A DNA stretch of 64,000 nucleotides from CAVOHU01 sp963817885 (GCA_963817885.1 CAWFQE010000002.1:558001-622000); one strand, 5' to 3'; positions 37,001 through 46,900 are shown, counted from the first letter of the stretch. Numbers and translations are program-made. Notes: a model not told the origin generated them from the sequence alone.

Positions 37001-37438
37001 GAGGTAGATCGAGTAGAGCCCGGCGAGCGCCGCCAGGATGCCGAGCGCCGGGATGATTCCGAGCACTCCCGCGATCCATGCCGGGGTGTAGGCGTAGGCC
37101 ACCAGCTTCAGCGCCTGGGTCGTGTCGCCCTTGGACCCGAAGCTCGGCGCCAGCTTCTCGATGACCATGGCTGAGATATAGCAGGCCGCCAGCGCGAGCA
37201 CGTACTGCACGACCGCGCCAATGAGGCCGGCGCCAAACCCGACCCGCACCCGCCCGACGAACGGGAGCGAAACCCCGATCACGCTCTGGCCGATGAAGCC
37301 CGCAACCACCGGAATCGCCGCCAGCAGGCAGATGTAGGTCGTGAACAGCGCGGAGACAGTCGTCTGCTCCGTCGCGATGACCGGCCACTCTTCTTTCGGC
37401 TTGGTAATGATGTTGGTGATTCTGGCCTGGAGGTTCAT
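36848..37438 (-). CDS. Yip1-family membrane protein
   Basis: 196 residues with five hydrophobic segments. The start (MNLQARITNIITKPKEEWPV) is typical of bacterial Yip1/DUF1282 proteins, which begin with a short helix and the W-x-x-I motif before the first segment. ATG 37438 has GGAG 8 bases upstream; the earlier ATG 37459 lacks one. The C-terminal segments (IPYMIVSALVIIVLSVIVGA) fit the family. The role in bacteria is not established; eukaryotic relatives work in vesicle traffic. The 3' end is overlapped on the other strand by the frameshifted tail of the M16 gene. Confidence 0.82.
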   Translation of the reverse strand: MNLQARITNIITKPKEEWPVIATEQTTVSALFTTYICLLAAIPVVAGFIGQSVIGVSLPFVGRVRVGFGAGLIGAVVQYVLALAACYISAMVIEKLAPSFGSKGDTTQALKLVAYAYTPAWIAGVLGIIPALGILAALAGLYSIYLLYLGLPAMMQTPPDKVIPYMIVSALVIIVLSVIVGAIAGIVAAPALVPRM

Positions 37439-37832
37439 GCGTTGTGCTCCATTCTCCATGTGGACGGGGTCACCGCCGCCAGCTCCGGCGCCTTGGAAAA
37501 TCCAGACAGCCCGGCTGGCGAGCCCCCTGAGACAGGTATGTCACTCCCTCATGGTCGCCAGAGAGTATCTCATATACGTCAAAGGCGGGTGGAAAAGCGT
37601 TCAACAAATGTGTCTGTCAGGCAGTTCGCCCCCCGGAAATCACTCCTGGCGTAGTCTTCCGGACTGGTGTTCGATGTGGAGGTGGGAGGGGCTGGATTGG
37701 CGAGGAGTGCGCTGGCAAGGGATTCCTGGTTCTGATGCCGGCGCGCGACCTTAGACGTTTGGTACCGTGCAAGGAGTCGCGGCACCCGTACAGATGACAT
37801 GTCCCATCCGAACGCCATCGCGACGTAGTCGC
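37439..37832. other. Intergenic stretch without a supported gene
   Basis: 394 bases between the Yip1 start and the end of the frameshifted TPR gene. Short frames exist on both strands but none has a ribosome site or coherent composition. A somewhat AT-richer patch at about 37565-37620 includes TTGACG on the minus strand (37576-37581), which could belong to a Yip1 promoter, but no matching -10 is convincing. Confidence 0.5.
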
Positions 37833-38934
37833 TCAGGATCCAGACTTAATCAACTCTCGAAGCCGGGCCAGGTAGGTCGGGAAGCGCCAATTGGTGCCGA
37901 AGTGGTACCAGCCCCAAGGATCAGTGCCCTGGGCTCGCCAAACCCATGGATCTCTCGACGTACCGGCTGCCGACGCGCCACTGAGACGCCGCAGAAGCTC
38001 GAGCGCTTCTACGCGGCGTCCTCGCGCGAACGCGAGATTGCCGAGGGCCATGATCGCGGATTCAGCATGGGGCATCATTTCATGAGCGGCGGCATACGAT
38101 TCCTGAGCCCGCGCAGCATCGCTTCTCTGTTCGAACGCCTCACCTTCGAACATTCGCGCCAGGTAGGCGAAGTCTCTGTCCACTCCGTCACGTACCGCCC
38201 GGAAAGTCTCGAGAGCGTCGTCGGGCTTCGATTGAAGCAGCAGCACGCGTCCCAGTCGCACGCGGGCCTCATCAAGATCAGGCGCGACCGAAAGTGCCGC
38301 CCGAAACGCCCGATCTGCAACCTGCAGACTCGGTTTGAGGGTTGGCGGGGTCCAACCCTCAAATTGATTTCGCAACCACTGTTTCTCGTGCATCGCACCG
38401 AGCGCGAGCTGCATTTCTGGAAGGCGCTGAATTCGGGCCGGAGCGCTGGCGAAGCAGTCTGCTCCACCAGGCTGCCAGTTCTGGGAGAACGCGATGACGG
38501 CCAGGTACCAGGCCTTCAGAAATTCGTCATCAGGGAATCGCGCGCTAAGTACGTGGAGGAGTCGAGTACTCGAACAGCGGCGATCCTGCCAGTAACAGCC
38601 CGTCGCTGCCGCGAACGTCTGGCGAATCGAAATCGGCGTTCGAACTGGTGCAACCGACTGGTACATGGGTGGCAAAGCTCAAGTCAGTGTGGAGAGTCAG
38701 CACCGCCTGCAAGACGTCGCGCCGATACGGTCGGAGACTTGACTGCGCCACCTCCCTCGCACCACGGGATATCTCGTCTCTGGGGAGCCGGGCGAGGGCC
38801 GCTACGGCCTTCTCGAATTCACCACGTCTGTAGGTCGAGAGAATGTCGCGGTACCGAGCCGGCTGCCCGGAAAGGGTAGTGAGAGTGGCCACCAGACCAA
38901 CGAGCAGGCTCAATACGGCCACGACTCGGCGCAT
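37833..38934 (-). pseudogene. Exported TPR-type protein, frameshifted
   Basis: One gene in two frames. ATG 38934 (GGAG 7 bases upstream) opens a signal peptide (VVAVLSLLVGLVATLTTLSG) and a helical domain (YRDILSTYRRGEFEKAVAAL), in frame to about FATHVPVG. Sense resumes in another frame with ISIRQTFAAATGCYWQDRR and tetratricopeptide-like helices (LDEARVRLGRVLLLQSKPDD; AESAIMALGNLAFARGRRVE) to the stop at 37833. The shift lies at about 38620-38665. It follows the VWA gene with 4 bases between, so both probably were one operon. Periplasmic scaffold is a guess. Confidence 0.78.
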
Positions 38935-38938
38935 GTCG

Positions 38939-39847
38939 TCACTCCGCGAAATAGCCGCGCCGGGCAGTGACGTTGCCTGGCTTGCCATTCAGTGTGACCT
39001 CGAGACGGTGCCACCCCCTGGAATCTACGCCTGACGGGGCGTAGGTCAGCACGTAGCGCCCCCGGCATTCGGCGATGATGTTGACGAAGACGCCCCGCAA
39101 ATCGCGGCCGTCTTCGGCGAACATCACGCGCCCGCCGGTTTCGCTGGTGAGTTGGTCCAGAAGGGTTCCGTAGTCTCTCGGAGACTCCCCGTGGATTCTC
39201 ACCGCGACCGCGTACGTCACGACATCGGTCCTCCTTGCCGCGTCAAGCACGCAGCGGGGGGTGCACCAACTCAAGCTGTCTCGGCCATGGCTGAACAGCA
39301 GGATTACCGTGCGTCCGGGATCCATCTGGCGCATCGCCAGTGCGGTGAACACCGCGTCTCGAATTGCCGAGCGGTCCCCGCCGAGACTCAGACTCGTGAG
39401 TGCGCGTCGGAGGTCATCATGAGCCGCGGTCAGCGGAGAAAGCAGTCGAATCTCGTTTGAAAACGAGAGCAACGCAACGCGGTCTCGCGTCTGGAGCGTG
39501 TCGAGGGCGCCCTCGGCCGCGCCGCGAAGAAGGCCTAGCCTGTTCCCTCCAGACGGCAGGGCAGCGGTATCGACCACGAGTATGACGTTCAGGGGCAGCG
39601 TATCGACATCGACGACTTCGACGCGCTGCAGGACCCCTTCATCACGCAGTTCGAAGTCACCGGCCGTAAGGCCGGTCACCGTGCGTCCGCGATTGGTCAC
39701 CAGCACGTCCACGCGAACGGCTTCGGTGCGAGACGTGTACAACTGGGCGGGGAAATTCTTGGAAGAGTGCATGTCGGCCGCTGAACGTGGCTCGACACAA
39801 AGAATGCATACGCACGCGGTGACAAGGCGGATGAGTGATTTCGTCAT
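38939..39847 (-). CDS. VWA-domain exported protein, Acidobacterial VWFA type
   Basis: 302 residues from ATG 39847. A signal peptide (IRLVTACVCILCVEPRSAA) is followed by VRVDVLVTNRGRTVTGLTAG and FELRDEGVLQRVEVVDVD, the lead-in typical of the VWFA-related Acidobacterial proteins. The VWA fold starts at LNVILVVDTAALPSGGN; the MIDAS pattern DxSxS is degraded to DTAAL, so metal binding may be lost. The end RGWHRLEVTLNGKPGNVTAR and ARRGYFAE is a hallmark of the group. The family is expanded in Acidobacteriota, which supports the taxon call. The frameshifted TPR gene follows 4 bases downstream. Confidence 0.88.
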   Translation of the reverse strand: MTKSLIRLVTACVCILCVEPRSAADMHSSKNFPAQLYTSRTEAVRVDVLVTNRGRTVTGLTAGDFELRDEGVLQRVEVVDVDTLPLNVILVVDTAALPSGGNRLGLLRGAAEGALDTLQTRDRVALLSFSNEIRLLSPLTAAHDDLRRALTSLSLGGDRSAIRDAVFTALAMRQMDPGRTVILLFSHGRDSLSWCTPRCVLDAARRTDVVTYAVAVRIHGESPRDYGTLLDQLTSETGGRVMFAEDGRDLRGVFVNIIAECRGRYVLTYAPSGVDSRGWHRLEVTLNGKPGNVTARRGYFAE

Positions 39848-40102
39848 GTCCGGACCGCCTGGCCGCACTTCAAACCTCCGCCAGCCCCTACCACGGGGAA
39901 TGTAGACCCCGGTCAGCCGACCCGCAAGCGGAATGTGCCTTGCGCGGCTCCGTGTCGTCATTTGTCGTCATCTGTCGTGATCCGACGTGAGGCGCAACAC
40001 CTCTCGATGAGAGCGAATCGACGAGTCTGGACTGATCCTCGGGCATTCGCTACACTTCGGCACGTTACCCGGCCTCACGCCCGCTCCCGAGGAGTTCGAC
40101 AG

Positions 40103-40453
40103 ATGGCCGAACCGACCCATCCGGACGTTCCGCCATCCGGCAATCGTGCCGCGATGGTCGTCCTGTCCTACCTCTGGATCCTGGCGCTCGTCCCGCTGAT
40201 CGTCGCCGGCGAGGATCGCGAGATCCAGTGGCACGCCAGGAACGGCATCGCCCTGATGGCGGCGGAATTCCTGTTCTGGATTGCCTTCAACATCGTGTTC
40301 GGCGTCACGATGGGCATCGGCTGCCTGGGGTTCCTGATCGGCCCGCTCTTTGGCCTGTTGTTCATCTCCCTGCACGTCGTCGCCATGATGAGGGGCCTCA
40401 AAGGCCGGCGGCTGACCGTGCCGCTGCTGAGCGAGGCGGCGAACAGGTTCTGA
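40103..40453 (+). CDS. DUF4870-like small membrane protein
   Basis: 116 residues with three hydrophobic segments. The stretch VVLSYLWILALVPLIVAGED followed by REIQWHARNGIALMAAEFLF matches the DUF4870/Tic20-like pattern in which charged residues and QxHxRN sit between the first two segments. ATG 40103 has GAGGAG 8 bases upstream; the frame opens at 39935 without support. YidD follows 9 bases downstream, so the two are probably co-transcribed. Role unknown. Confidence 0.8.
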   Translation: MAEPTHPDVPPSGNRAAMVVLSYLWILALVPLIVAGEDREIQWHARNGIALMAAEFLFWIAFNIVFGVTMGIGCLGFLIGPLFGLLFISLHVVAMMRGLKGRRLTVPLLSEAANRF

Positions 40454-40462
40454 AGTCCGAAG

Positions 40463-40786
40463 ATGGCGGAGTTCTTCTTCAGGCGGCACCGCAGGTCGTT
40501 GCTCGTCCTGGCCGTGGTCGGGTTGACGCTCTCCTGGGACCTCACGCGCCCGCCGGCCTCTCAATGGAGCGCCGCCGCTGCTCTTGCCGGCATTCGCGGC
40601 TATCGGGCCACGCTGGGGCCGGTCACACGCGCGATGGGCGTGCGGTGCCGGTTCGAGCCGTCGTGCAGTCACTACGGGGAAGCCGCAATCGCGAAGTACG
40701 GGTTGCTGAAGGGCGGATGGCGGACGCTCACGCGGATCGTGCGGTGCGGGCCCTGGACGAAGCAGGGCACCGTCGATCCGCCGTGA
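40463..40786 (+). CDS. yidD: YidD-type membrane protein insertion efficiency factor
   Basis: 107 residues. The C-terminal two thirds carry the invariant Cys pattern CRFEPSCSHYGEAAIAKYG and IVRCGPWTKQGTVDPP of YidD, a small inner-face membrane-associated protein that helps YidC insert proteins. The N-terminus here carries an extra hydrophobic segment (SLLVLAVVGLTLSW). YidD usually sits between rnpA and yidC; here it follows a DUF4870-like gene instead, so it is either relocated or a second copy. Confidence 0.9.
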   Translation: MAEFFFRRHRRSLLVLAVVGLTLSWDLTRPPASQWSAAAALAGIRGYRATLGPVTRAMGVRCRFEPSCSHYGEAAIAKYGLLKGGWRTLTRIVRCGPWTKQGTVDPP

Positions 40787-40795
40787 CGGAACGTC

Positions 40796-41266
40796 TCAGG
40801 GGTGATCGGTCGTCGACCCGGATGTCGCGGGCTGAGGCTGACCGGGCTGATGAGGAACGAAGAGCCGCCGTCCGTGCTCGGCCAGGAGCACCCAAAGCGC
40901 GTACGCGCCCAGGGCGGTCCCGAACGGAACGAAGAACAGGTTGAGCACGGCCAGTCCGATCCCGACCAGGCGGGCCCACCCGCGGAAACGCCGCAGCGCG
41001 TAGCCGCTCCACGCGTGGACGGCCCCCCACGCAATGCTCGAGGCGCCGAAGAGAAAGAACGTGACGGCGGTCACCCTCGCGGCAAAGCCAGCCGAGCGCC
41101 CCGCCTGACCGCCTGATGCGATGATCGCCGCGGCCCCGAGCCCGAGCAGCAGGACCGCGACACCGACCACCAGCGTCAGCGCTCCCCAGGTCAGGTAGAG
41201 GATTCCCAGCAGATCCACGTGGCGCGCCATCGGCGAGGCGGGCTGGGCTTCGGTGGTGCCATTCAT
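40796..41266 (-). CDS. Four-segment membrane protein, unknown function
   Basis: Not recognised. 156 residues with four hydrophobic segments (LLGILYLTWGALTLVVGVAV; VTAVFF-like TAVTFFLFGASSIAWGAVHA; GWARLVGIGLAVLNLFFVPF; TALGAYALWVLL) and a Pro/Gln/Thr-rich tail. The pattern is common among small bacterial integral proteins with no assigned role. It converges on yidD with 9 bases between and diverges from the BACON/Ig-like gene with about 42 bases between starts. Confidence 0.72.
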   Translation of the reverse strand: MNGTTEAQPASPMARHVDLLGILYLTWGALTLVVGVAVLLLGLGAAAIIASGGQAGRSAGFAARVTAVTFFLFGASSIAWGAVHAWSGYALRRFRGWARLVGIGLAVLNLFFVPFGTALGAYALWVLLAEHGRRLFVPHQPGQPQPATSGSTTDHP

Positions 41267-41295
41267 CTGGCAAGTTCTAGCATGCGTGGTAGTAT
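41267..41295 (+). promoter_or_regulatory. Possible promoter of the BACON/Ig-like gene
   Basis: CTGGCA and TAGTAT separated by 17 bases, each 4 of 6 to the sigma-70 consensus, ending 13 bases before ATG 41309. If used, the leader is only a few bases long. Confidence 0.35.
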
Positions 41296-41308
41296 TTTGC
41301 CATCTTCT

Positions 41309-42385
41309 ATGAACGCGGCCTTCATGCTATCGCTCGTCGTCACCTCGGCGCTGGCGTGGCCACAAGCCCCGCCCGCTCCCCTGACCGCCGCTCCGACAAG
41401 GCTGACCTTCATCGGCAGGGCCGATCGCGGGACGGCGCTGCCTCAACGCGTGAAACTGGCAGGAAGCGGCGGCGCGGCCCTCGAGTGGCGTGCCGTCGCG
41501 AGCGCACCGTGGATCCGCGTGAATCCCGCCACCGGCACGACGCCCGGCGTGGTGACGATTTCGGTCGACTTCGCCGGCCTTGCCGAAGGGGATCACCGCG
41601 GGCACGTCACGATTTCAACCGGCGCTGCGCCGGGGCCGCCCTCAGTTGTCGAGGTGTCGGTCGAGATCGCGGCGCCCCAGGCGGCAGCTCCGCCCGGAGC
41701 AGGTGAACCGCCGCCCGTCACCACGCCCGAGCCGAAGGCCGTCTCCGCGACAGCCGCGCCCGCTCCCGGTGCGAAAACAGCGGAGCAGCCGAAAGCGACG
41801 AGCGAGCCCCTGGCGGTGGCGGCACAGATGCCGGCTGCGACGAGGAACCTGCCATACTCGCAGGCGATCCCGATCACGGGCGGAAAGCCGCCGTTCGCGG
41901 TCCGCCTCACCCAGGGAAGACTTCCGCAAGGGTTCCGTATCGAAGACGGCGCGGTCACCGGCGTGACCAGTCGCGCCGGAAACTATGCCTTTGTGATCAC
42001 GGTGACCGACTCCGCCACGCCGTCGGCGACCGTGGTGCAGATGGTCAGTCTGCGCGTCATCCTGCTCTATCCGGACACCGCGATGACGGTGTACCCGGCC
42101 GGCATCACGCTCTCGGCGAATGCAGGCGCGGCCAGGCCCGTCACGGGCAACCTTGCCGTGTCGAGCGGGAGACAGGCGCTGGACTGGCGAGCCTCGACTG
42201 ATGTCCCGTGGCTCACGCTGAAGCCGGCCGAGGGCCGCGGCGGGATGTCGATTCACCTGGAAGCGAACACGGCCGAACTCGCGCCGGGCACCTACACGGC
42301 CACCGTCACGATCTCGATGGATGGCGTGCCGAACAGTCCAGCCAGGATTCCTGTGCAGCTGACGGTGAGAAAGCAGACGCGCTAG
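41309..42385 (+). CDS. Exported protein with BACON and Ig-like domains
   Basis: 358 residues. Signal peptide MNAAFMLSLVVTSALAWP. Three beta-sandwich modules: a BACON-like domain (LPQRVKLAGSGGAALEWRAV, then SAPWIRVNPATGTTPGVVTI) at about 30-110; a Pro/Ala/Lys-rich linker at about 115-170; a putative Ig domain (ITGGKPPFAVRLTQGRLPQG) at about 180-250; and a second BACON-like domain (DWRASTDVPWLTLKPAEGRG) to the end. Such modules act in adhesion or carbohydrate contact; no enzyme is attached. The stop TAG is in a CTAG shared with the stop of the convergent small frame. Confidence 0.8.
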   Translation: MNAAFMLSLVVTSALAWPQAPPAPLTAAPTRLTFIGRADRGTALPQRVKLAGSGGAALEWRAVASAPWIRVNPATGTTPGVVTISVDFAGLAEGDHRGHVTISTGAAPGPPSVVEVSVEIAAPQAAAPPGAGEPPPVTTPEPKAVSATAAPAPGAKTAEQPKATSEPLAVAAQMPAATRNLPYSQAIPITGGKPPFAVRLTQGRLPQGFRIEDGAVTGVTSRAGNYAFVITVTDSATPSATVVQMVSLRVILLYPDTAMTVYPAGITLSANAGAARPVTGNLAVSSGRQALDWRASTDVPWLTLKPAEGRGGMSIHLEANTAELAPGTYTATVTISMDGVPNSPARIPVQLTVRKQTR

Positions 42386-42624
42386 CCGGCCACCTTCGGG
42401 CCCCGGAGCGGGAGGCGAGGCTGCCGGTCCTCTTCGGAGAGGCTGTCGCAGATGCGCGCGACGATGGCTGGAACGGCAGGAAAATCGATCGCGATCTCAT
42501 CTTCGAAGAATCGGAACTCGTACAAGAGTCCTGACGGGCGCCTGGCCGGCGGCCCCGGGTTCATCCCAAGCCAATCGTTGGACGTCTGATCGCGCACGAG
42601 ACAGGCTACCATACCAGCGAGCAT
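42382..42624 (-). CDS. Small hypothetical protein
   Basis: 80 residues. The C-terminal half (LLYEFRFFEDEIAIDFPAVP, then AIVARICDSLSEEDRQPRLP) has a balanced, protein-like composition; the first 30 residues are less convincing, so a later start such as the Met in LGMNPGPP may be right. No good ribosome site. It converges on the BACON gene, sharing a CTAG as stop on both strands. Function unknown; could be a chance frame. Confidence 0.4.
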   Translation of the reverse strand: MLAGMVACLVRDQTSNDWLGMNPGPPARRPSGLLYEFRFFEDEIAIDFPAVPAIVARICDSLSEEDRQPRLPLRGPKVAG

Positions 42625-42655
42625 CCTGGATCAGAGACGGATCGGAGAGGACGCC

Positions 42656-42841
42656 ATGCCGGAAAACAAGGAGTGCCCCATGTGCGGCGAGCGGATGCGA
42701 CTGGTGATCCGCACGCAGACCGATCGCATCCCCGGACAGGCGCAGGTCACGAAAAGGGAGATCCGGGAGTGGACGTGCCCGGACTGCGACTATTTCGAAG
42801 AGGAAGAACCCGAGGACGACTTTCGGCTCCCGGTACGGTAA
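42656..42841 (+). CDS. Small zinc-ribbon protein
   Basis: 61 residues with two CxxC pairs (ECPMCGERM near residue 8 and TCPDCDYFEEEE near 41), the spacing of a zinc ribbon, and an acidic tail. ATG 42656 has GGAGAGG 5 bases upstream, a strong site. Probably cytoplasmic; nucleic-acid or protein contact is possible but unproven. Confidence 0.75.
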   Translation: MPENKECPMCGERMRLVIRTQTDRIPGQAQVTKREIREWTCPDCDYFEEEEPEDDFRLPVR

Positions 42842-42994
42842 CCCGGCGCGCGCGGGCGATCCCGTTCACACGATGAGAACGCGGGATGTGCCCGTATCGG
42901 ACGGCGACGTGCGTCCGGCAGTCCGCACGTCACCACTGGAATGCCGATCGAGAGAACGACCAGAGCGCGAGGGGATCGAGGCGGCCCGGAGACC

Positions 42995-43219
42995 TCAGCG
43001 GGCGCCAAGGGCAAGCAGGACTTCGCGACGCAGCGGTTCGTCGAGCTCGTCGAAGTTCACCGGCGTGTCGCACTCGTCACACAGGACCTCGAACACGGCC
43101 GGGCGGTTCTCTTCCGACACATCAACGCGGCTCTCCTGGAGGTGCACCACGTGCGCCTGCAGCGTCTTCACGAGGAACGTCTGCGTGTTGCTGCAGTTCG
43201 GGCAAGTCAATGACATCAT
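42995..43219 (-). CDS. Small CxxC zinc-binding protein
   Basis: 74 residues. CPNCSNTQTF at the N-terminus and VLCDECDTPVNF near residue 46 give two CxxC pairs separated by a beta-rich stretch (AHVVHLQESRVDVSEENRPA). AGGAG lies just before the tandem ATG codons at 43219 and 43216, so the gene is well supported. Function unknown; it is the second zinc-knuckle protein in 600 bases. Confidence 0.72.
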   Translation of the reverse strand: MMSLTCPNCSNTQTFLVKTLQAHVVHLQESRVDVSEENRPAVFEVLCDECDTPVNFDELDEPLRREVLLALGAR

Positions 43220-43388
43220 CTGGCTCCTGCACGCGCCCTAGAGTCCACCAGAGACCAAAGCGGTGCACATGAATTGTACGGAATGGCAGGTCATCGACGC
43301 AATGACGATCTTCCGCCGCCCGGTGCGGTATAAATGAATGGCACGGTCAGGCAGCAAAGATTGGACCCAAGGAGGACAGGGACAACAG

Positions 43389-43553
43389 ATGGCAAACTAC
43401 GAGATCAAGTCCGAACAGAGGGGTGGGCACTGGGTGGCGTGGGTCGTCCGAACCCCGGATGGCAAACCGGATCGCTCCATCCTCCAGGTCGGCCAGACGC
43501 GAGAGGAAGCCGAGTCCCGTGCCCGCGAGTGGGCCGAACGCCAGAACGCCTAG
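43389..43553 (+). CDS. Very small protein
   Basis: 54 residues from ATG 43389: MANYEIKSEQRGGHWVAWVV, then a Gly/Asp turn and an amphipathic helix ending AESRAREWAERQNA. The beta-beta-beta-helix pattern recalls HicB-like or short dsRBD-like folds. AAGGAGG lies about 14 bases upstream, and TATAAA at 43328 is a fair -10. An upstream ATG at 43338 would add 17 residues. It ends 3 bases before the convergent 43557 gene. Confidence 0.65.
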   Translation: MANYEIKSEQRGGHWVAWVVRTPDGKPDRSILQVGQTREEAESRAREWAERQNA

Positions 43554-43556
43554 CCG

Positions 43557-43832
43557 CTATCCCCCGAATACCGGCAGATCACCGAGGTCGGCGTCGCCGC
43601 CGGCCTCGAACGCCAGCAGGTCGGAACGCGACCCGAATCCGAGCACGGCTCCGACCGCGTGCTGGGTGGTCACGCAGTGCGGTCCCTTGGCCTCAACCCG
43701 GACCATGTGCCCGTCCCAGGGTAGCGCTCTGTACCGTGCGGCCACGCATCCGCACGGCAACGAGTCGAGTCCGTCCAGCTCGAGCGCTGCTGGTCGTACT
43801 GCGGTCTCTTTGACGGTTCTGGGGGCACACAT
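43557..43832 (-). CDS. Small hypothetical protein
   Basis: 91 residues with three internal Cys (SLPCGCVAARYRALPWDGHM and GPHCVTTQHAVG); the CGC pair plus a later Cys and His could bind a metal. AAAGGTGA lies close before ATG 43832. Not recognised. It ends 3 bases from the convergent small gene and starts 78 bases from the AddA-like stop. Confidence 0.6.
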   Translation of the reverse strand: MCAPRTVKETAVRPAALELDGLDSLPCGCVAARYRALPWDGHMVRVEAKGPHCVTTQHAVGAVLGFGSRSDLLAFEAGGDADLGDLPVFGG

Positions 43833-43910
43833 CGCGTCACCTTTCTGAAATGGAACCTGGATTCTACTGTAATTAGACTCCAGGATGCATCGTTCGGTTG
43901 CTGATTGGGC

Positions 43911-46900
43911 TCAAACTCCGGTGGCGGCGTCCGGATACACCAGGAAACCCGAGACATTCCGGCCCGGATACAGGGCACGCACGGCGGCGAGATACACCCT
44001 GATTTGCACCCGATCGGCGGGCTTCGGCGCCCCGGTCTTGAAGTCGAGCACCGTCACCGAGCCGTCGCGCCTGAGCGCCAGGCAGTCGAGTCTGCCCCGC
44101 AACAGCGGAGGATTCGGCCCCTCGGGCCGGATCGACCAATCGGGCAGCAGCGAGGCGGCCAGCGGCGTGTCGAGCCTGAAGGAAATCGGCACCTCGAACA
44201 GACACTCGCTGTCAACGAGCACCGCGGCCACCTCGCGGTGGGATCGCATCTTCGAGAACAGCTCGACCGCCTGCGCCTCGATCGACGCGCGCAGGTCGGG
44301 GTCGGTCGCGGGCGAGGGCCGCTCCGGGCTCTCGATGGGCGCAGGCCCAGGCCCGCCAGCCATCGGCGCGGCGCCCACGTGCAGCGCCCGGGCCATCTGC
44401 CGCAGCCGATCGCCATCAGCCGCCTCGCGCGTGCGGACGGTCTCCTGGAACAGACGATGAACCAGGATGCCGACCTCCGCGGCCTCGTCCTGGCTCAGCA
44501 AGAGCCGCGAACGGCGGTCGCCCGGTGTGGCGGCGGCGATCTCGGTCACCGCCAGACGGTGCACGGAATCGTTGTCGACGACGGGGCTGAAATCGTCGGG
44601 GGCGGAGCGATCCTCGGCGCCGCTCCCGGACGGCACCGCGGGAAACCCAGCCTGCGCCGCAGCCCTGTCGGGACGCAGGCCGGGAACCGTGCAGATCCTG
44701 AAGCGGTGGCGCCGCCCCGAGCGCGAGACCCACGCGAGCTCGACCGGCGGAGACGCGCGGAACGCCTCTTCGAACAGGCCGCGCACTTCATCCGGAAGCA
44801 CCTCTCCCAGGCCGCCGCTCCGGGCCCGGAACGTGCCGCCGGTGACAACCGAACCGAAGTACAGCCGATCGCGCGCCCGGGTGACGGCGACATACAGGAG
44901 CCGTTTCGACTCCTCCCGATCGCGGGCCCTGGCATCCTCGTCCGCCTCGGACTCGAAGTCGCCGATGGCAACCGCCTCGGTGACGGCGGCATGAGCCGCC
45001 ACGCGGATCGGCGCGCGCGCGCCGCCCGTTCCACGCGACAGGTTCACGACGAACACCACGGGGAACTCGAGCCCCTTCGACGCGTGCACGGTCATCAGGC
45101 TGACGGCGTCGATGGCATCAACCGTGGCATTCGACTCGTCGCCCGTGGAGAGTCGATCGAGGTGCTCGGACAGGCGTCCGAATGTCAGGTAGCCGCGGTT
45201 CTGGATGCGCCGGATGATGGATCGGATCTTCTTGAGATTCTCCCTGGCCTGCCCGAGGCGAGGCCCGCGCAGCTCGAACTCGTACGCCGTGTCCGACAGG
45301 ATGCGATCCAGCAGCTCCGAAGGGGGAATCCGGTCGACCAGGGGCAGCCACACGTCGAGGCCCGATCGAAGCCGTTCGAACACGCCTCGATCTTCTGGAT
45401 CGAGCCGATCGGCCACGCCTGGATTTCCGCCCAGGATCGACGCGGCGACATGCCGGGCCATTCTCGACAGCGCCACGTCCGACAGCCGGACGAAGCCGGA
45501 TCGCAGCAGGGCCGCCGCGCGCAGGTCCGATGCCGGGTCAGCCAGGTACCGGACGAGCGCCACGACGTCCTTGATCTCGTCGGCGTCGAAGAAGCCGAGC
45601 CCCTTGTAGACGTAGGTCGGAATGCCCCGGGCCTCGAGCGCCTGCTCGAAGGCCCGGTGGCTCTCGCGGGACCTGAACAGGATGGCAATGTCCGCCGGCT
45701 GGACAGGACGGTGCAGGCCCGTCTGCCGGTCCCGGACGACTTCGGACGACAGCAGTCGCGCGATTTCCTCCCCGACGCTCTCGGCGCACGCTCGCGGATC
45801 GGGCCCCGCAATGATTCCCAGCCGCGCGTCGCCGGAGGGTTCGGGTGTGCCTGCTGCGTCGAGCGGAAAGACGTCGCGCGCATCGAAGCGAAAGCGGTCG
45901 GCGCGATCCGGCGTCTTTTCGACCGCTTCGAACAGATCGTTGGCAAACGACAGCAATTCCGGCACCGAACGGAAGCTGTGCGCGATGCTCTGCACGGCCT
46001 GGCCCTCGGGCCGCAGCGACGCAATGGTTTCGGCCGCCGTGTCGAGTAACGCGACATCCGCATCCCGGAACCCGTAGATCGACTGCTTCCGGTCGCCGAC
46101 GATGAAGATCGAGGGAGTGAGAGGAGCTTCGTGCGCGAGGCCGAACCCTTCACCCCAGCTTCTGATCAGATGGGACACCAGGCCCCACTGCGCGCGCGAC
46201 GTGTCCTGGAATTCGTCGACCAGGATGTGGTGGTAGCGCGACTCGAGGCGGTACCGGCTGCGGGCGAACTCGTCCATCTGGCCGAGCAGGAGCGATGCCC
46301 GCGCCAGGAGGCCGGCGAAGTCCAGGACCCCGTGCGCCTCGAGCGTGTGCTCGAACTGGCTGGTCGCCACGCCGAACATCCTGTACACGCCTCGGGACAG
46401 CACCACGTTCACATCCCTGCGGTACGCACGGATGGCGTCGGCCACCGCAGGGGCGGCTGCCACCAGGCCCGCGACGTGCTGCCGCCGGAGGGCGGGCGAG
46501 GCGTGGTCGCCGGCCTTGTAGTCGCGCGGCATCAGCTTCCGCGGCTTGTTGTCGTTGGTGAAGAAGTGCGCGTGGACACGCTCGATCAGATCGCGCAGCC
46601 GGGATGGGTCCACGCGAGGCGGCGGCAGCGCCGGGTCCGCCATCACGCAGGCTCGCAGGTCGCGGGCGAGCATGGCGAAGCGCGGATGGCCGAGCGGGCC
46701 CGCGTCGAGGAAGGGACCGAGACCTCCCGGAATGCCGTCGAGCGCAGCCCGCAGCCGCCCGAGCGACGTGCTGCAGGCGCGATCGATCGTCATGTCCCGC
46801 GGACCAGCCTCCAGGAAGCTCCGCAGCACCTCGCCGGCGATGAGACGGCGCTCGAGCAGCGCCGACAGCCCCTCGCGGAGCCTGAACTCGCCCAGCTGCG

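Noticed and set aside
37442..37818. Small genes in the Yip1-TPR gap
   Set aside because: Overlapping frames on both strands without ribosome sites or coherent composition.
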